Positions 26,618 through 35,254 of a stretch of 64,000 nt of DNA are shown here, one piece after another. The notes under the pieces were generated by a model, which was not told the DNA's origin, searched no databases, and was given only the letters and a program-made list of their open reading frames with translations. Every line of letters starts with the position of its first letter. Position 1 is the first letter of the stretch. The DNA is from Shewanella aestuarii (GTDB lineage Bacteria > Pseudomonadota > Gammaproteobacteria > Enterobacterales > Shewanellaceae). The DNA is taken from contig NZ_CP050315.1 of the NCBI RefSeq assembly GCF_011765625.1, positions 124,001 through 188,000 of the forward strand. Direction: 5' to 3'. The translations under genes and the position numbers were made by a program.

Positions 26618-26802
26618 ATATTGCGTCAATAAAAAGCAATCCAAAACGTTGGCATAAACTCACAATTCGGGTTGTGTTTCTTATGCCAGTGACATCCAAA
26701 ATGCCGGTTGCATCCCGTCACACTCCGCAGAGTTAAGGCCAATTACCCCGCACGACAAAATAACGCCATTTCTAGGTTTGAGGGAGCACTTTGAAACAAT
26801 GC

Positions 26803-26842
26803 GCAACTTTTAATTGATATATTATTTTTATTGTACTATAGT
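26803..26842 (+). promoter_or_regulatory. Promoter with 17-bp element (copy 7)
   Basis: Element at 26803-26819 supplies TTGATA (26814-26819); 17-bp spacer; TATAGT (26837-26842). Drives the gene at 26903. Confidence 0.75.
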
Positions 26843-26862
26843 GAAAACGTCCAATAAATAAA

Positions 26863-26895
26863 CAGCTAATTGCGACCTAGCTGAAACCACGAGGT
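26863..26895 (+). promoter_or_regulatory. Leader hairpin 6
   Basis: CAGCTA and TAGCTG (26863-26868, 26878-26883) close ATTGCGACC; CCACGAGGT follows. Read from the loop TTG, this copy meets TGA after four codons, which rules out a conserved leader peptide. Confidence 0.8.
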
Positions 26896-26902
26896 ATCTA
26901 AG

Positions 26903-27304
26903 ATGAATTTAATCACTCAAGCCGAAGCGAAATTAATCAGAAAAGAATTAACGGCACTTTTAGAGCAATATAACCAGACGAATGCACATGGGCTGACTGT
27001 TGCGCTGGGCAATGCTAGCTTCAGTGACCATCAAATCACATTCTCAACGACTGCAATCACGAAAATCGAAGGGACAGGAGATATCAAGCCATCGAAAGAA
27101 GCAGGTGATTTTCTAACCTATGCAGAATATTTGGGTTTATCTAAAGATGATTTGGGGAAACCGTTCAGCGCAAGCGGAAGAGAATTTAAACTTTGCGGTT
27201 ATAAGCCTCGATCTACTAAGTACCCATTTTTGGGTCAAGATGATGAGGGTAACGTATACAAATTCACAAGCAAGGTTGTACTCAGCGCGTTTAATGCCGT
27301 TTAA
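26903..27304 (+). CDS. Conserved phage/plasmid-type hypothetical protein
   Basis: 133 residues. The second half (YLGLSKDDLGKPFSASGREF, then KLCGYKPRSTKYPFLGQDDE and a short KF stretch) has the look of a small family common in phages and plasmids, in which a Gly-Lys-x-Phe turn is followed by a G-x-x-P-R-x-x-K-Y-P strand. I know no biochemical role for it. It has a full set of signals: promoter element, hairpin leader, CACGAGG and a terminator. Confidence 0.65.
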   Translation: MNLITQAEAKLIRKELTALLEQYNQTNAHGLTVALGNASFSDHQITFSTTAITKIEGTGDIKPSKEAGDFLTYAEYLGLSKDDLGKPFSASGREFKLCGYKPRSTKYPFLGQDDEGNVYKFTSKVVLSAFNAV

Positions 27305-27320
27305 CAAGCTAGTTATCAAC

Positions 27321-27350
27321 AAAGAGCGGTCTTTTGGGCTGCTCTTTTTT
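27321..27350 (+). terminator. Rho-independent terminator
   Basis: AAAGAGC.. pairs with ..GCTCTTT and T6 follows. Confidence 0.75.
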
Positions 27351-27463
27351 ATTTTTGCTTTTGATTTACTTATTATGTAGTTGTTAGGTAGAAATTTATT
27401 AGTTTTTGAACTACACTTGATGAACTATTATTGTCTTTTAACAGCCAGCTTTTGTGAGTTATT

Positions 27464-30400
27464 ATGCTGAATCGCCTACTTTTTTTAGTGATATGTGCTT
27501 TACTCCATTCTGATGCTTTTGGATTGACAAAGGCAAATGAGCCTTTTGATGTCAATTCACTGGCTGTTTTGTTAAAGCATGACAAATTCACAGTATCAAA
27601 TGGATTAACTCAAAATACCGTCACCAGTGTTGTGAAAGATAAAGAGGGCTTTATTTGGATCGGTACCGCAAATGGGTTAAATCGCTATGACGGAACTGAG
27701 TTCACCCATTATTTTTCGAATACCTACAGCGGTTTGCCAAGTTCGCTTATTCGAAATTTGCTGGTGGACAGCGAAGGTCAATTGCTCATCGGCACTGATA
27801 GCGGTGTAGTCCAGTACGATGCCATAAAAGATCGTTTTCAGCCTTATCTCCCGAATTTACCCCTCTCTCAAGAGCCAACATGGTCAATGCACAGTGAGAA
27901 CGGGCTAACCTATGTTGCAACTGCAGGTCAGATCTACATCATCAACGCCAAAGATAAGCAGGTTGTAGAATCCGTCAAGGATGATCGTCTAGCTGAAATT
28001 AAAAAAATACAGGTTAAAGCAAGTACCCTCTATTTTAAAAGTTATGATGGCCATTTATATCAATATCAAGACAAAGCACTGACGTTACTAGACAAAGATA
28101 TTACTGACTTTGCAGTCCTAGAAAAAGGGATGCTGACGTTAAAAGCGGGTAAACTGCAATTGAATGGCAGCGTAGTGACCGATAGATATGTATCGAATAT
28201 CAGTCATCTCGGTAAGGATAGACTCTTAGCGGGGAGTGTAAATTCACTTTATTTAGTCACATTAACAGATAAGGTGACATTTACGCTCATCGGGGATACA
28301 CGTTTTAAGATGAATGAGATGGCCACCAGCTTTTTCTACTACAAAGATTATGAATTGTTTTTCTCCGACTATGCAGGTGGCGTTGAATACATCAACAACA
28401 CAGCCAATCTTATTCAAACGCTGAATCTTGATCTAAAAGTTTGGTCCATTGCGCAAAATAATGACTCGGTATTTGTTGCAACGCATACGGGAACCACCAG
28501 CTATACAACCGACTTTACGCATCCTGTTGAACTCACATCAACTATTGGTTTTAAAACGCTAGCGGCAACGAATGACAGCCTATTTATTGGTAATAATAGC
28601 GGTTTGGTTCAATTAATACTGGATACAGGCGAGCAAAGAAGGCTATCGCAACAGGGTATTATCAGTCTAACCATAGGTGAGAATGATGAATTAATCGCTG
28701 GCACAGTCAAAGGTCAGGTACTGCGCTTTGATCATGACGGGGTGCTAACGGATACGATAGATACACAAATGGACTATCCCATCTTCAGTATAAAATCCAT
28801 GGGTAACAAGGTGTTTATTGGATCGCAAAAAGGGCTGTTTGTGTATGAAAATGACCGTAAAGCATTAACTGAATTATTTAGCAGTGAATTTGTAACGGCG
28901 GTGAACAACGATGATAAGTACGTGTATTTTGGTACGCAGTCTACGTTGTATCGCATCGAACCTGAAACCATGCAAATTAAAAATATGCTGAGTGTTGGCA
29001 AAATTATTAATGCGATTGAGGTAATAGACAATGAATTAGTGATTGCATCGAGCAACGAAATCAATGTTATCGATAAAACGACAAACAAACGCACGAAATA
29101 CACAAAACAAAATGGGGCGTTAGAAGATTATAGTCCGTCTGCGACAGCGCAAGTGGATGGTGATCGCATCATTTTTGGTGGTGAATATGGTCTATCCGTC
29201 TACAAGACTGCCAATAAGTTGAATGCGAGAGATTCTTCGGACGAGCTCTCAGTTAGCATTAAAAACCTATATGTGTTCAATGAAAAAATCTCCCTGCCCT
29301 CACCCATTTTGACCAAGCCAATTCGATTCGAAAAGCTAATAACACTCAATCATTCTGATTACCCATTCACTTTTGAATATGGGATTATCGGTAAGCAGTC
29401 GCAGTGGTTTGATTATTTCTACCGTCTAGAGGGCATCGATAATGGATATTTAACCAACAAAAACAGCTATAGTGCGACATATACAAGCGTGCCGCATGGT
29501 GATTACCATTTTCATGTTTACGCTGTGAATAAGAAAACGGGGGTAAAAACCAAAGATACCCTTATCACTGTACGCATACTTCCTCCCTGGTGGCTATCGG
29601 ATAAGGCTAAATTCATTTACGCAATTGTGCTGTTGATTGTCAGCTTATTGATATCAAAAGCGCTGCAAAAGCGCAGGCAAATACAATTGCAAATCAAACA
29701 AAGTGAAGAAAGATTGAAGCTTGCCCTTTGGGGGAGTGGAGATGAACTGTGGGATTGGGATATAGAAAGCGGTGAAATATATCGCTCAAACGTTTGGAAA
29801 AACCTCGAATTTCCGCAGGATGGAAACCGCGCAGGCCAATCCTGCGAAGAAAGTAATATTCACCCACATGATGTTAAGCGTGTAAAAAAAGCGCTTGAGA
29901 GATGCTTAAACGGTACAACTGAGCATTTCGAGTCGGCCTATCGAGTCAAAACTAAAGATGGTCAATGGTTATGGATACATGATCGCGCCAAGGTGGTTGA
30001 GCGAAGCAGCTTGAATGCGCCATTGCGTATGACAGGTACAATCAAAAATATCAGTCGATTTAAGACCAATGAAGAGCGGTTAAAGTTAATTGCGCGTGCG
30101 CTTGCGAACATTTCTGAAGGGGTATTTATTCTTTCGCAAGATTTTCGTTTTGTTGAAGTGAATGAAGCTTGCTGCAAAATATCACAGACACATAAAAACC
30201 AGTTCATCGGAGAACCCTTCATTTTGACGCGCTATCCTGCATCGTATTCCGAGCAACTTAAGCAGGCGCTCAATTCACAGGGACAGTGGATAGGAGAAGT
30301 GGAAGCGGTGAAAGGTGACGGCTCCCTATTTCAAATGGAGCTCACCATCGATGCTATCCATAGCGATCAAGGCGAAATTAGTCATTTTGTCGGGGTTTTC

Positions 30401-31756
30401 TCAGATATTACACTCAGAAAGCAACAAGAAGATGAGCTACGTAAATTAACAAATAACGACATATTAACCGGTTTGCCGAACCGCTCTAGCTTGCAGGTGA
30501 CAATTAACCATATTGTCAAAAATCAGATTAATCATACCTTGATGATCCTCGATATCGACAAATTCAAGCGGATCAATGACTCTCTTGGCCACAAAGTTGG
30601 CGATTTACTGCTGGTGGATGTAGCCCAGCGATTCCAGACCGTATTACCCAAAAATGCCGTGTTGTATCGTTTAGGGGGTGATGAATTTGCTGTCTTGGTG
30701 GATAACCATCAGGATGTGAGCAAAAGTGCCGTAATTGCATCAGCATTGATTAATTCACTCGATACGGCCTTTGCAGTCAATGGCGAATCCATGGTGTTAA
30801 CCGTGAGTATTGGCATAGTGCTATTCCCTGATGACGAACAATCAGAACAAGGCCTAATGAAAAAGGCCGATATCGCCATGTACCATGCTAAAACGGCGGG
30901 AGGTGGCAGGTACCAGTTTTATTCGGAGTCGATCAATCAAAACGCCATAATCCAATTAGATATCGAAAACATGATCCGTGATGCCATCAAGAATGATTAT
31001 TTTGAAGTGTATTACCAACCTAAAATTGATATCCGCAAGGAACGGATTGTCGGCATGGAAGCGTTAGTTCGACTCAATCATCCAGAAAAAGGGTTAATCC
31101 CGCCCGATCAATTCATCCCGATGGCTGAAGACACAGGTTTAATACTCGAAATTGGCGAAACGGTGCTCAAAAAAGCCTGCTTTGCTGCTCAACATTGGAT
31201 TAAGGAAGGGTTATTTGAAGGCCGAGTGGCAGTGAATATTTCATCACGCCAGTTCAGCCAGCCAGATTTAATAGAGCGGATAAACGCAATATTACGTTTA
31301 ACGCAGCTTTCTGTAGATAATCTAGAGCTAGAAATCACCGAAAGCACTGTCATTAAAAACCCAGAATACGCCATTAAAATCATGAAAAAACTGGCAAGAA
31401 GCGGTATACATCTCGCCCTTGATGATTTCGGTACGGGATACTCATCTCTGGCGTATTTAAAGTTATTTCCAATCAATACGCTCAAAATTGATAAATCCTT
31501 CGTTCAAGATATCGATTTGGCTGAACGAGATTTACAAATGGTCAATTCCATTGTCACCATTGCACATAATCTTGGCCTTTCTGTGGTCGCGGAAGGAGTT
31601 GAGACATACACGCAACACAATATGCTTAAAGCGATTGGCTGTGAGCAGGTACAAGGCTATTTCTTTAGTAAACCCGTGACACAATCTGAATTCACAGACA
31701 TTCTTAAATCAGAATTAAGCAAAGGAAAAATAAACGAAAAATCTGTGGCGGTGTAG
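27464..31756 (+). CDS. Propeller-PAS-GGDEF-EAL cyclic-di-GMP sensor enzyme
   Basis: 1430 residues. Signal peptide (1-20), then about 620 residues of beta-propeller repeats of the two-component-regulator type (for example VVKDKEGFIWIGTANGLNRY), a Y_Y_Y domain (about 635-705), one membrane helix (about 716-735), two PAS/PAC units (about 750-865 and 870-990), GGDEF (motif intact at 1071-1075) and EAL (EAL at 1199-1201, DDFGTGYSS at 1320-1328, AEGVET). Both catalytic motifs are complete, so it could make or degrade c-di-GMP; no inhibitory RxxD site precedes GGDEF. The propeller faces the periplasm and probably senses a ligand. It is monocistronic and carries no 17-bp element. Such a long sensor is unusual cargo for a plasmid. 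Confidence 0.9.
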   Translation: MLNRLLFLVICALLHSDAFGLTKANEPFDVNSLAVLLKHDKFTVSNGLTQNTVTSVVKDKEGFIWIGTANGLNRYDGTEFTHYFSNTYSGLPSSLIRNLLVDSEGQLLIGTDSGVVQYDAIKDRFQPYLPNLPLSQEPTWSMHSENGLTYVATAGQIYIINAKDKQVVESVKDDRLAEIKKIQVKASTLYFKSYDGHLYQYQDKALTLLDKDITDFAVLEKGMLTLKAGKLQLNGSVVTDRYVSNISHLGKDRLLAGSVNSLYLVTLTDKVTFTLIGDTRFKMNEMATSFFYYKDYELFFSDYAGGVEYINNTANLIQTLNLDLKVWSIAQNNDSVFVATHTGTTSYTTDFTHPVELTSTIGFKTLAATNDSLFIGNNSGLVQLILDTGEQRRLSQQGIISLTIGENDELIAGTVKGQVLRFDHDGVLTDTIDTQMDYPIFSIKSMGNKVFIGSQKGLFVYENDRKALTELFSSEFVTAVNNDDKYVYFGTQSTLYRIEPETMQIKNMLSVGKIINAIEVIDNELVIASSNEINVIDKTTNKRTKYTKQNGALEDYSPSATAQVDGDRIIFGGEYGLSVYKTANKLNARDSSDELSVSIKNLYVFNEKISLPSPILTKPIRFEKLITLNHSDYPFTFEYGIIGKQSQWFDYFYRLEGIDNGYLTNKNSYSATYTSVPHGDYHFHVYAVNKKTGVKTKDTLITVRILPPWWLSDKAKFIYAIVLLIVSLLISKALQKRRQIQLQIKQSEERLKLALWGSGDELWDWDIESGEIYRSNVWKNLEFPQDGNRAGQSCEESNIHPHDVKRVKKALERCLNGTTEHFESAYRVKTKDGQWLWIHDRAKVVERSSLNAPLRMTGTIKNISRFKTNEERLKLIARALANISEGVFILSQDFRFVEVNEACCKISQTHKNQFIGEPFILTRYPASYSEQLKQALNSQGQWIGEVEAVKGDGSLFQMELTIDAIHSDQGEISHFVGVFSDITLRKQQEDELRKLTNNDILTGLPNRSSLQVTINHIVKNQINHTLMILDIDKFKRINDSLGHKVGDLLLVDVAQRFQTVLPKNAVLYRLGGDEFAVLVDNHQDVSKSAVIASALINSLDTAFAVNGESMVLTVSIGIVLFPDDEQSEQGLMKKADIAMYHAKTAGGGRYQFYSESINQNAIIQLDIENMIRDAIKNDYFEVYYQPKIDIRKERIVGMEALVRLNHPEKGLIPPDQFIPMAEDTGLILEIGETVLKKACFAAQHWIKEGLFEGRVAVNISSRQFSQPDLIERINAILRLTQLSVDNLELEITESTVIKNPEYAIKIMKKLARSGIHLALDDFGTGYSSLAYLKLFPINTLKIDKSFVQDIDLAERDLQMVNSIVTIAHNLGLSVVAEGVETYTQHNMLKAIGCEQVQGYFFSKPVTQSEFTDILKSELSKGKINEKSVAV

Positions 31757-31795
31757 TGTGAGATAACGAAGATCCAGATTAATTCATATTTAATC

Positions 31796-31835
31796 GCAAC
31801 TCTTAATTGATATATTTATAATGCTCAGTTATACT
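31796..31835 (+). promoter_or_regulatory. Promoter with 17-bp element (copy 8)
   Basis: Element at 31796-31812 supplies TTGATA (31807-31812); exactly 17 bp; TATACT (31830-31835). Confidence 0.8.
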
Positions 31836-31857
31836 CAATATGTTCATTAAGACAATC

Positions 31858-31885
31858 AAGCTGAATGCGACCCAGCTTAGCGAGG
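31858..31885 (+). promoter_or_regulatory. Leader hairpin 7 (loop variant AATGCGACC)
   Basis: AAGCTG and CAGCTT (31858-31863, 31873-31878) close the variant loop; GCGAGGC follows and the ATG is at 31891. Confidence 0.75.
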
Positions 31886-31890
31886 CATCT

Positions 31891-32304
31891 ATGAATCAAC
31901 AACAAATAAAAGAATTAACCCGAAACCCTAATGCACTACTCAGATTTCATATGTACGGGGAATTGCCCCGTTGCACCAATACGCCAGCCACCCCACTTCG
32001 CGACTTAATAGAAATTATCCCCAAAAGACTGTGGCGTGAATTTGCGGGTATCACACTGAGCCCAGAATTAGGATTTAAATCGAAAGCAACGTTTCACAGC
32101 CTAACCCAGTTGTACCAGTGGTTAGGCGGCAATAAGACCCTCATTGGTAATCAAACGCTTCCCTACATGACTTGGCGTGCTACTCAATTTAGACGCCAAT
32201 TAACACTTGAAGATTTGTTGGCACATTGCACTAAATCGCCTTCTCAACAGGTGTTATCACTTTATAACTTAAACAAAGGAGCACGCCACAATGAGCACAA
32301 TTAA
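31891..32304 (+). CDS. Hypothetical basic protein
   Basis: 137 residues behind leader hairpin 7. Rich in Arg, Leu and Thr, with LRFHMYGELPRC and TPLRDLIEIIPKRLWREF near the start. No family recognised; the charge suggests nucleic-acid contact. Its end overlaps the next gene by 14 bp, so the two are translationally coupled. Confidence 0.6.
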   Translation: MNQQQIKELTRNPNALLRFHMYGELPRCTNTPATPLRDLIEIIPKRLWREFAGITLSPELGFKSKATFHSLTQLYQWLGGNKTLIGNQTLPYMTWRATQFRRQLTLEDLLAHCTKSPSQQVLSLYNLNKGARHNEHN

Positions 32305-32686
32305 TCTCGACATTGACCAAGCGCAAACGCTTAATGCCTATTGTGAAAACGTCCAAGCGTTAATTAATCTTATGTATGCCAATGCTGAAATTAATGATGG
32401 CTTTTGCAAACAAGCTTTTATTGATGATCGGACACCCTACCAAGCAGCAACTGACTGGTTCACTGACGAACCTATTTCATTCGCAATTGAAGAGCATTTT
32501 TCGAAGATGTTTAATTTGCTCGATATCGATATCGAAGGTTATCAAGATATCCGAAGAGCCGTATTTAGCCGCAACATTAAAGATGGCCAAATGTTCAACG
32601 TTTATCATGGCCAATCAAGCAAAAGCGGTGCGATTTGGAAAACAGACTTGATAACATCACTGAAAATCTTTACAGAAGAAGAGTGA
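32291..32686 (+). CDS. Hypothetical protein coupled to the gene at 31891
   Basis: 131 residues, ATG after AAAGGAG inside the upstream gene. Acidic and helical. An acidic protein overlapping a basic one can mark a partner pair such as a toxin-antitoxin or complex, but nothing in either sequence identifies a toxin. A terminator follows. Confidence 0.6.
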   Translation: MSTINLDIDQAQTLNAYCENVQALINLMYANAEINDGFCKQAFIDDRTPYQAATDWFTDEPISFAIEEHFSKMFNLLDIDIEGYQDIRRAVFSRNIKDGQMFNVYHGQSSKSGAIWKTDLITSLKIFTEEE

Positions 32687-32710
32687 ACGCGATTATTAAG
32701 CTCAATTAAG

Positions 32711-32743
32711 ACCTTTTACGATATTGATTGTAAAGGTTTTTAT
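32711..32743 (+). terminator. Rho-independent terminator
   Basis: ACCTTTTAC pairs with GTAAAGGT (one bulge) and T5 follows. Confidence 0.7.
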
Positions 32744-32760
32744 TTGACGAAAAGCAATAA

Positions 32761-33354
32761 ATGAGATTCGCCATGAAATTAAGCCATAAAGAAATTAAAA
32801 CCCACCTAGCGCTAGTAGACAACAGCGGCACAGACAACACAGTGCTAGCACTAGCACTAGAGCTTGCCCGAAACATCGACCCCGACTACGAGTGGGGTGA
32901 GGTGCATATCGACCATAAAGAAAAGGCGGCGATAGTAGAAGCTATAGAGGTGGCTCAAGGATACCCAACAGTTGAACGGCTGTTGTGGTTGGTCGAGTCG
33001 GCCAACTTGCTGGCGAAAATCGAGTCGCCTGCGTGGTATGGGGTCAAGCGTGGCCTCGTGGAAATGGTCTACGATCTGGACCCTGCCGCTATCACCAAAG
33101 ATAAGCAGTCGTGGGGCTACGATTGCTATTCGTTGTACCACAAAGCTGTGGGGGTCATTTCAATCCATGACCCACACGGCGAGTTGTCCCACTTGGATGT
33201 GGGCGCATCGGCGTTCACATGGTCAGGCGTAAGACGCCAATCTTGGGCATTACAATCCCTAATGTGTGACCGCACCAAAAAAGCAGTCGCGTACCTCAGT
33301 GCGCCGCATAAACAATGCACTCGCGCTGACGAAATCATAGCGCGATTCGCCTAG
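32761..33354 (+). CDS. Hypothetical protein with foreign-looking base use
   Basis: 197 residues (or 193 from the second ATG at 32773; neither has a clear ribosome-binding site). Codons are visibly richer in G and C than those of the neighbours, suggesting recent arrival. The sequence is Trp-rich and has a central stretch (EVAQGYPTVERLLWLVESAN) that looks helical. No family recognised. Two strong hairpins follow. Confidence 0.6.
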   Translation: MRFAMKLSHKEIKTHLALVDNSGTDNTVLALALELARNIDPDYEWGEVHIDHKEKAAIVEAIEVAQGYPTVERLLWLVESANLLAKIESPAWYGVKRGLVEMVYDLDPAAITKDKQSWGYDCYSLYHKAVGVISIHDPHGELSHLDVGASAFTWSGVRRQSWALQSLMCDRTKKAVAYLSAPHKQCTRADEIIARFA

Positions 33355-33358
33355 CAAT

Positions 33359-33374
33359 AGCCCCGCAAGGGGCT
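33359..33374 (+). terminator. Short GC-rich terminator hairpin
   Basis: AGCCCC/GGGGCT with a 4-nt loop directly after the gene at 32761; only GTTTC follows, so it may be weak. Confidence 0.6.
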
Positions 33375-33376
33375 GT

Positions 33377-33547
33377 TTCATTAAGTACATTCTAACCAGT
33401 GTACTTAATGAAGCATGTGCTTCAAAGCCCGCTCAACAAAGAGCAATAAAGCTGAACCCACAGTGTTACAGCACTGTGGGTTCGGTAGTCATAATTCTTA
33501 AAAGGAGAATCCAAATGACTAATTCATCGTATCAGCTTCAGAGCTAA
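33377..33547 (+). other. Structured gap with two long inverted repeats and a 10-codon frame
   Basis: TTCATTAAGTACA/TGTACTTAATGAA (33377-33389, 33400-33412) and GAACCCACAGTG/CACTGTGGGTTC (33454-33465, 33472-33483) are perfect hairpins of 13 and 12 bp. An excellent ribosome-binding site, AAAGGAG (33501-33507), then precedes ATG 33515 and a frame of ten codons, MTNSSYQLQS, ending at 33547. This could be a leader peptide, a small RNA locus or the stub of a gene cut off by rearrangement. Confidence 0.5.
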
Positions 33548-33559
33548 ACGCAAGTGATC

Positions 33560-33889
33560 TCAAGAGAGTTGAGTTAATATCGCTGCTATGCGGCAGTGAT
33601 CGAGTCCAGACAACTCACAAATGGTGTTCACATGTTGGCAAATCCACGCTTTATTAAGCGAGGCCCAGTCAGTGACTTGGTATTGACCATTTTTCTTAGC
33701 GCCAACAAACGAAATTTGTACGTTCATGTCTGCTAAAGATAAGATCAGTTTTTGGATGCTACGATTTGGCCACCCCGTCATTTGCATTAACTTAGGCACT
33801 GTATTAACGCCATGTTCGATAAGGTAGGCCACCAGCAATCGCCTGTTAAACCGCATGCTTGCATTATTAATGGGATATCTTACTTGCAC
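33560..33889 (-). CDS. Winged helix-turn-helix protein
   Basis: 109 residues, GTG start after AAGGA. YPINNASMRFNRRLLVAYLI, then HGVNTVPKLMQMTGWPNRSI, matches a widespread small winged-helix family in which a conserved N-terminal YPINN-x-x-MR motif precedes the helix-turn-helix. Likely a DNA-binding regulator. It faces the ten-codon frame at 33515 tail to tail. Confidence 0.7.
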   Translation of the reverse strand: MQVRYPINNASMRFNRRLLVAYLIEHGVNTVPKLMQMTGWPNRSIQKLILSLADMNVQISFVGAKKNGQYQVTDWASLNKAWICQHVNTICELSGLDHCRIAAILTQLS

Positions 33890-34148
33890 TCAATTATCCT
33901 TTTTGATTATCAGAGGGCTATCTATTAAAAAGGCACCACTATAGGGTTAACCCTAACAACAGATTTGAAGTATATCCCAATTTATTTAACTGTACTGGCA
34001 TTCTCATTTACTGCATTTTTTCTCTTTTTCAAGGCTGAAAAATACAGAAGAACGATGCCGAACTGATTGCATTAATGACCTGAATGTTGCCCAGTGCGGA
34101 TGTTGGTCCTATTGGGCATTAACAATTAAAGAGATCAAAAAGTCAGAC

Positions 34149-34163
34149 TTAAAGTAACTTTAA
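34149..34163. repeat. Dispersed palindrome, copy 6
   Basis: TTAAAGTAACTTTAA just past the stop of the gene at 34169. The rest of 33890-34168 shows no gene. Confidence 0.75.
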
Positions 34164-34168
34164 ATCTG

Positions 34169-34720
34169 TTACCGGATGTGAAATTGTTGATGTGTCTTAA
34201 AATAGTTACTTTGGAATTGGTGTTCTGCGTTAACCAGTGCTGTTTCGAGTTCTAGCAATAGCGCTTCATCGACCAAAGGGATTTCACACAGAATGCCTTC
34301 CTCTTTTATCGCAGATCCCAAGCTTTGATAGTTAGCATCGCCTAGCACGCCACGCTCGACAGACCAAATGCTGCATTGATATGGGTACATTTCTCTATTG
34401 GTTTTTTGATTTGGCGTGATCGCTTTATACAAATCACCGCATAATACGACCAAAAAACCATTTTCAGCGTAAATATCAGTAAAACGCTTCAGGGTGGCGC
34501 CATTATTAACCGCCTCAAATTTGTTAAGCAAATAGGCACGCAATTGCGAGTTTGGATCATGCTCAAAAAAGGGATAATAGCTGGCTAGTTCACGATTGAC
34601 GGCATCCTCGCCGTATTCCTTTGCGATGGTGCGCACATTGCGAATTAAAGCTTTGACGAGCATTCTGCTATTGTTTTGATGCGTTTTAAAGATGCTGGCG
34701 ATTTGATTGTGAACTGACAT
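34169..34720 (-). CDS. Hypothetical protein
   Basis: 183 residues, ATG after GGAG. Helical N-terminal half (IASIFKTHQNNSRMLVKAL), mixed C-terminal half. No family recognised. It follows the gene at 34785 on the same strand and may share its transcript. Confidence 0.6.
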   Translation of the reverse strand: MSVHNQIASIFKTHQNNSRMLVKALIRNVRTIAKEYGEDAVNRELASYYPFFEHDPNSQLRAYLLNKFEAVNNGATLKRFTDIYAENGFLVVLCGDLYKAITPNQKTNREMYPYQCSIWSVERGVLGDANYQSLGSAIKEEGILCEIPLVDEALLLELETALVNAEHQFQSNYFKTHQQFHIR

Positions 34721-34784
34721 GATAGTGACTCCGAAGCGTTATTCTTACGCTGGTAGCCAATCCACCAGCGATTAAGCAAGACAA

Positions 34785-35066
34785 TTAGCAATGGGTAAAT
34801 TTCACGCCTTGGTGGTCGTTTAATACCGTATCGGATTGCAAACAGTCATACACAAAGAGATTCGTCACAGTGCAGTTAATCCAACTGTTGTGTAGTCTTT
34901 GCCAAGCACCAATGTATTGACCGGCGCACTTTTTCTTTTGTGCGGTTGATTTTGCTTTATGCACATTCGCAATATAGGCCTGCTCATGCTCAACAGACGC
35001 TTTATCAAGAATTAATTGTGATAATTTGGATTGGTGTTCTGCATCAAGATGGGTAAAGTATGCCAT
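34785..35066 (-). CDS. Hypothetical protein of the hairpin-leader set
   Basis: 93 residues from the ATG after CACGAGG of leader hairpin 8. The first 50 residues are helical and charged; CAGQYIGAWQRLHNSW in the middle is distinctive but unrecognised. Probably first gene of a two-gene unit with 34169. Confidence 0.6.
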   Translation of the reverse strand: MAYFTHLDAEHQSKLSQLILDKASVEHEQAYIANVHKAKSTAQKKKCAGQYIGAWQRLHNSWINCTVTNLFVYDCLQSDTVLNDHQGVKFTHC

Positions 35067-35072
35067 ATTAAC

Positions 35073-35102
35073 CTCGTGCATTATCTGGGTCGCAATCAGA
35101 TA
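35073..35102 (-). promoter_or_regulatory. Leader hairpin 8
   Basis: Minus strand: TATCTG and CAGATA (35102-35097, 35087-35082) close ATTGCGACC; GCACGAGGT follows. Confidence 0.8.
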
Positions 35103-35122
35103 GTTATTTTGAAACTGGGTTT

Positions 35123-35151
35123 ATTATAGTATCAATTAAGAGTTGTGGCAA
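35123..35151 (-). promoter_or_regulatory. Promoter with 17-bp element in the spacer (copy 9)
   Basis: -35 TTGCCA (35151-35146), 17-bp spacer almost wholly occupied by the element (35130-35146), -10 TATAAT (35128-35123). A protein on the element would block the polymerase. Confidence 0.75.
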
Positions 35152-35219
35152 GCCGTTTTTTGACGATAAAATCATCGATTTTAAGCGTGCAAATGAAGGG
35201 AAAATAGGCGCAACTGGGC

Positions 35220-35242
35220 AGGCTTTACGCGCTATTAGGTAA
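35220..35242 (+). repeat. 23-bp dispersed repeat, copy 2
   Basis: Exact match to 25990-26012; lies just past the stop of the giant repeat protein. Confidence 0.65.
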
Positions 35243-35254
35243 CGTTAATCCATA

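Noticed and set aside
33377..33483. Integron attC site
   Set aside because: The inverted repeats lack the conserved core sites (RYYYAAC and GTTRRRY) at their ends, and no integrase is present.
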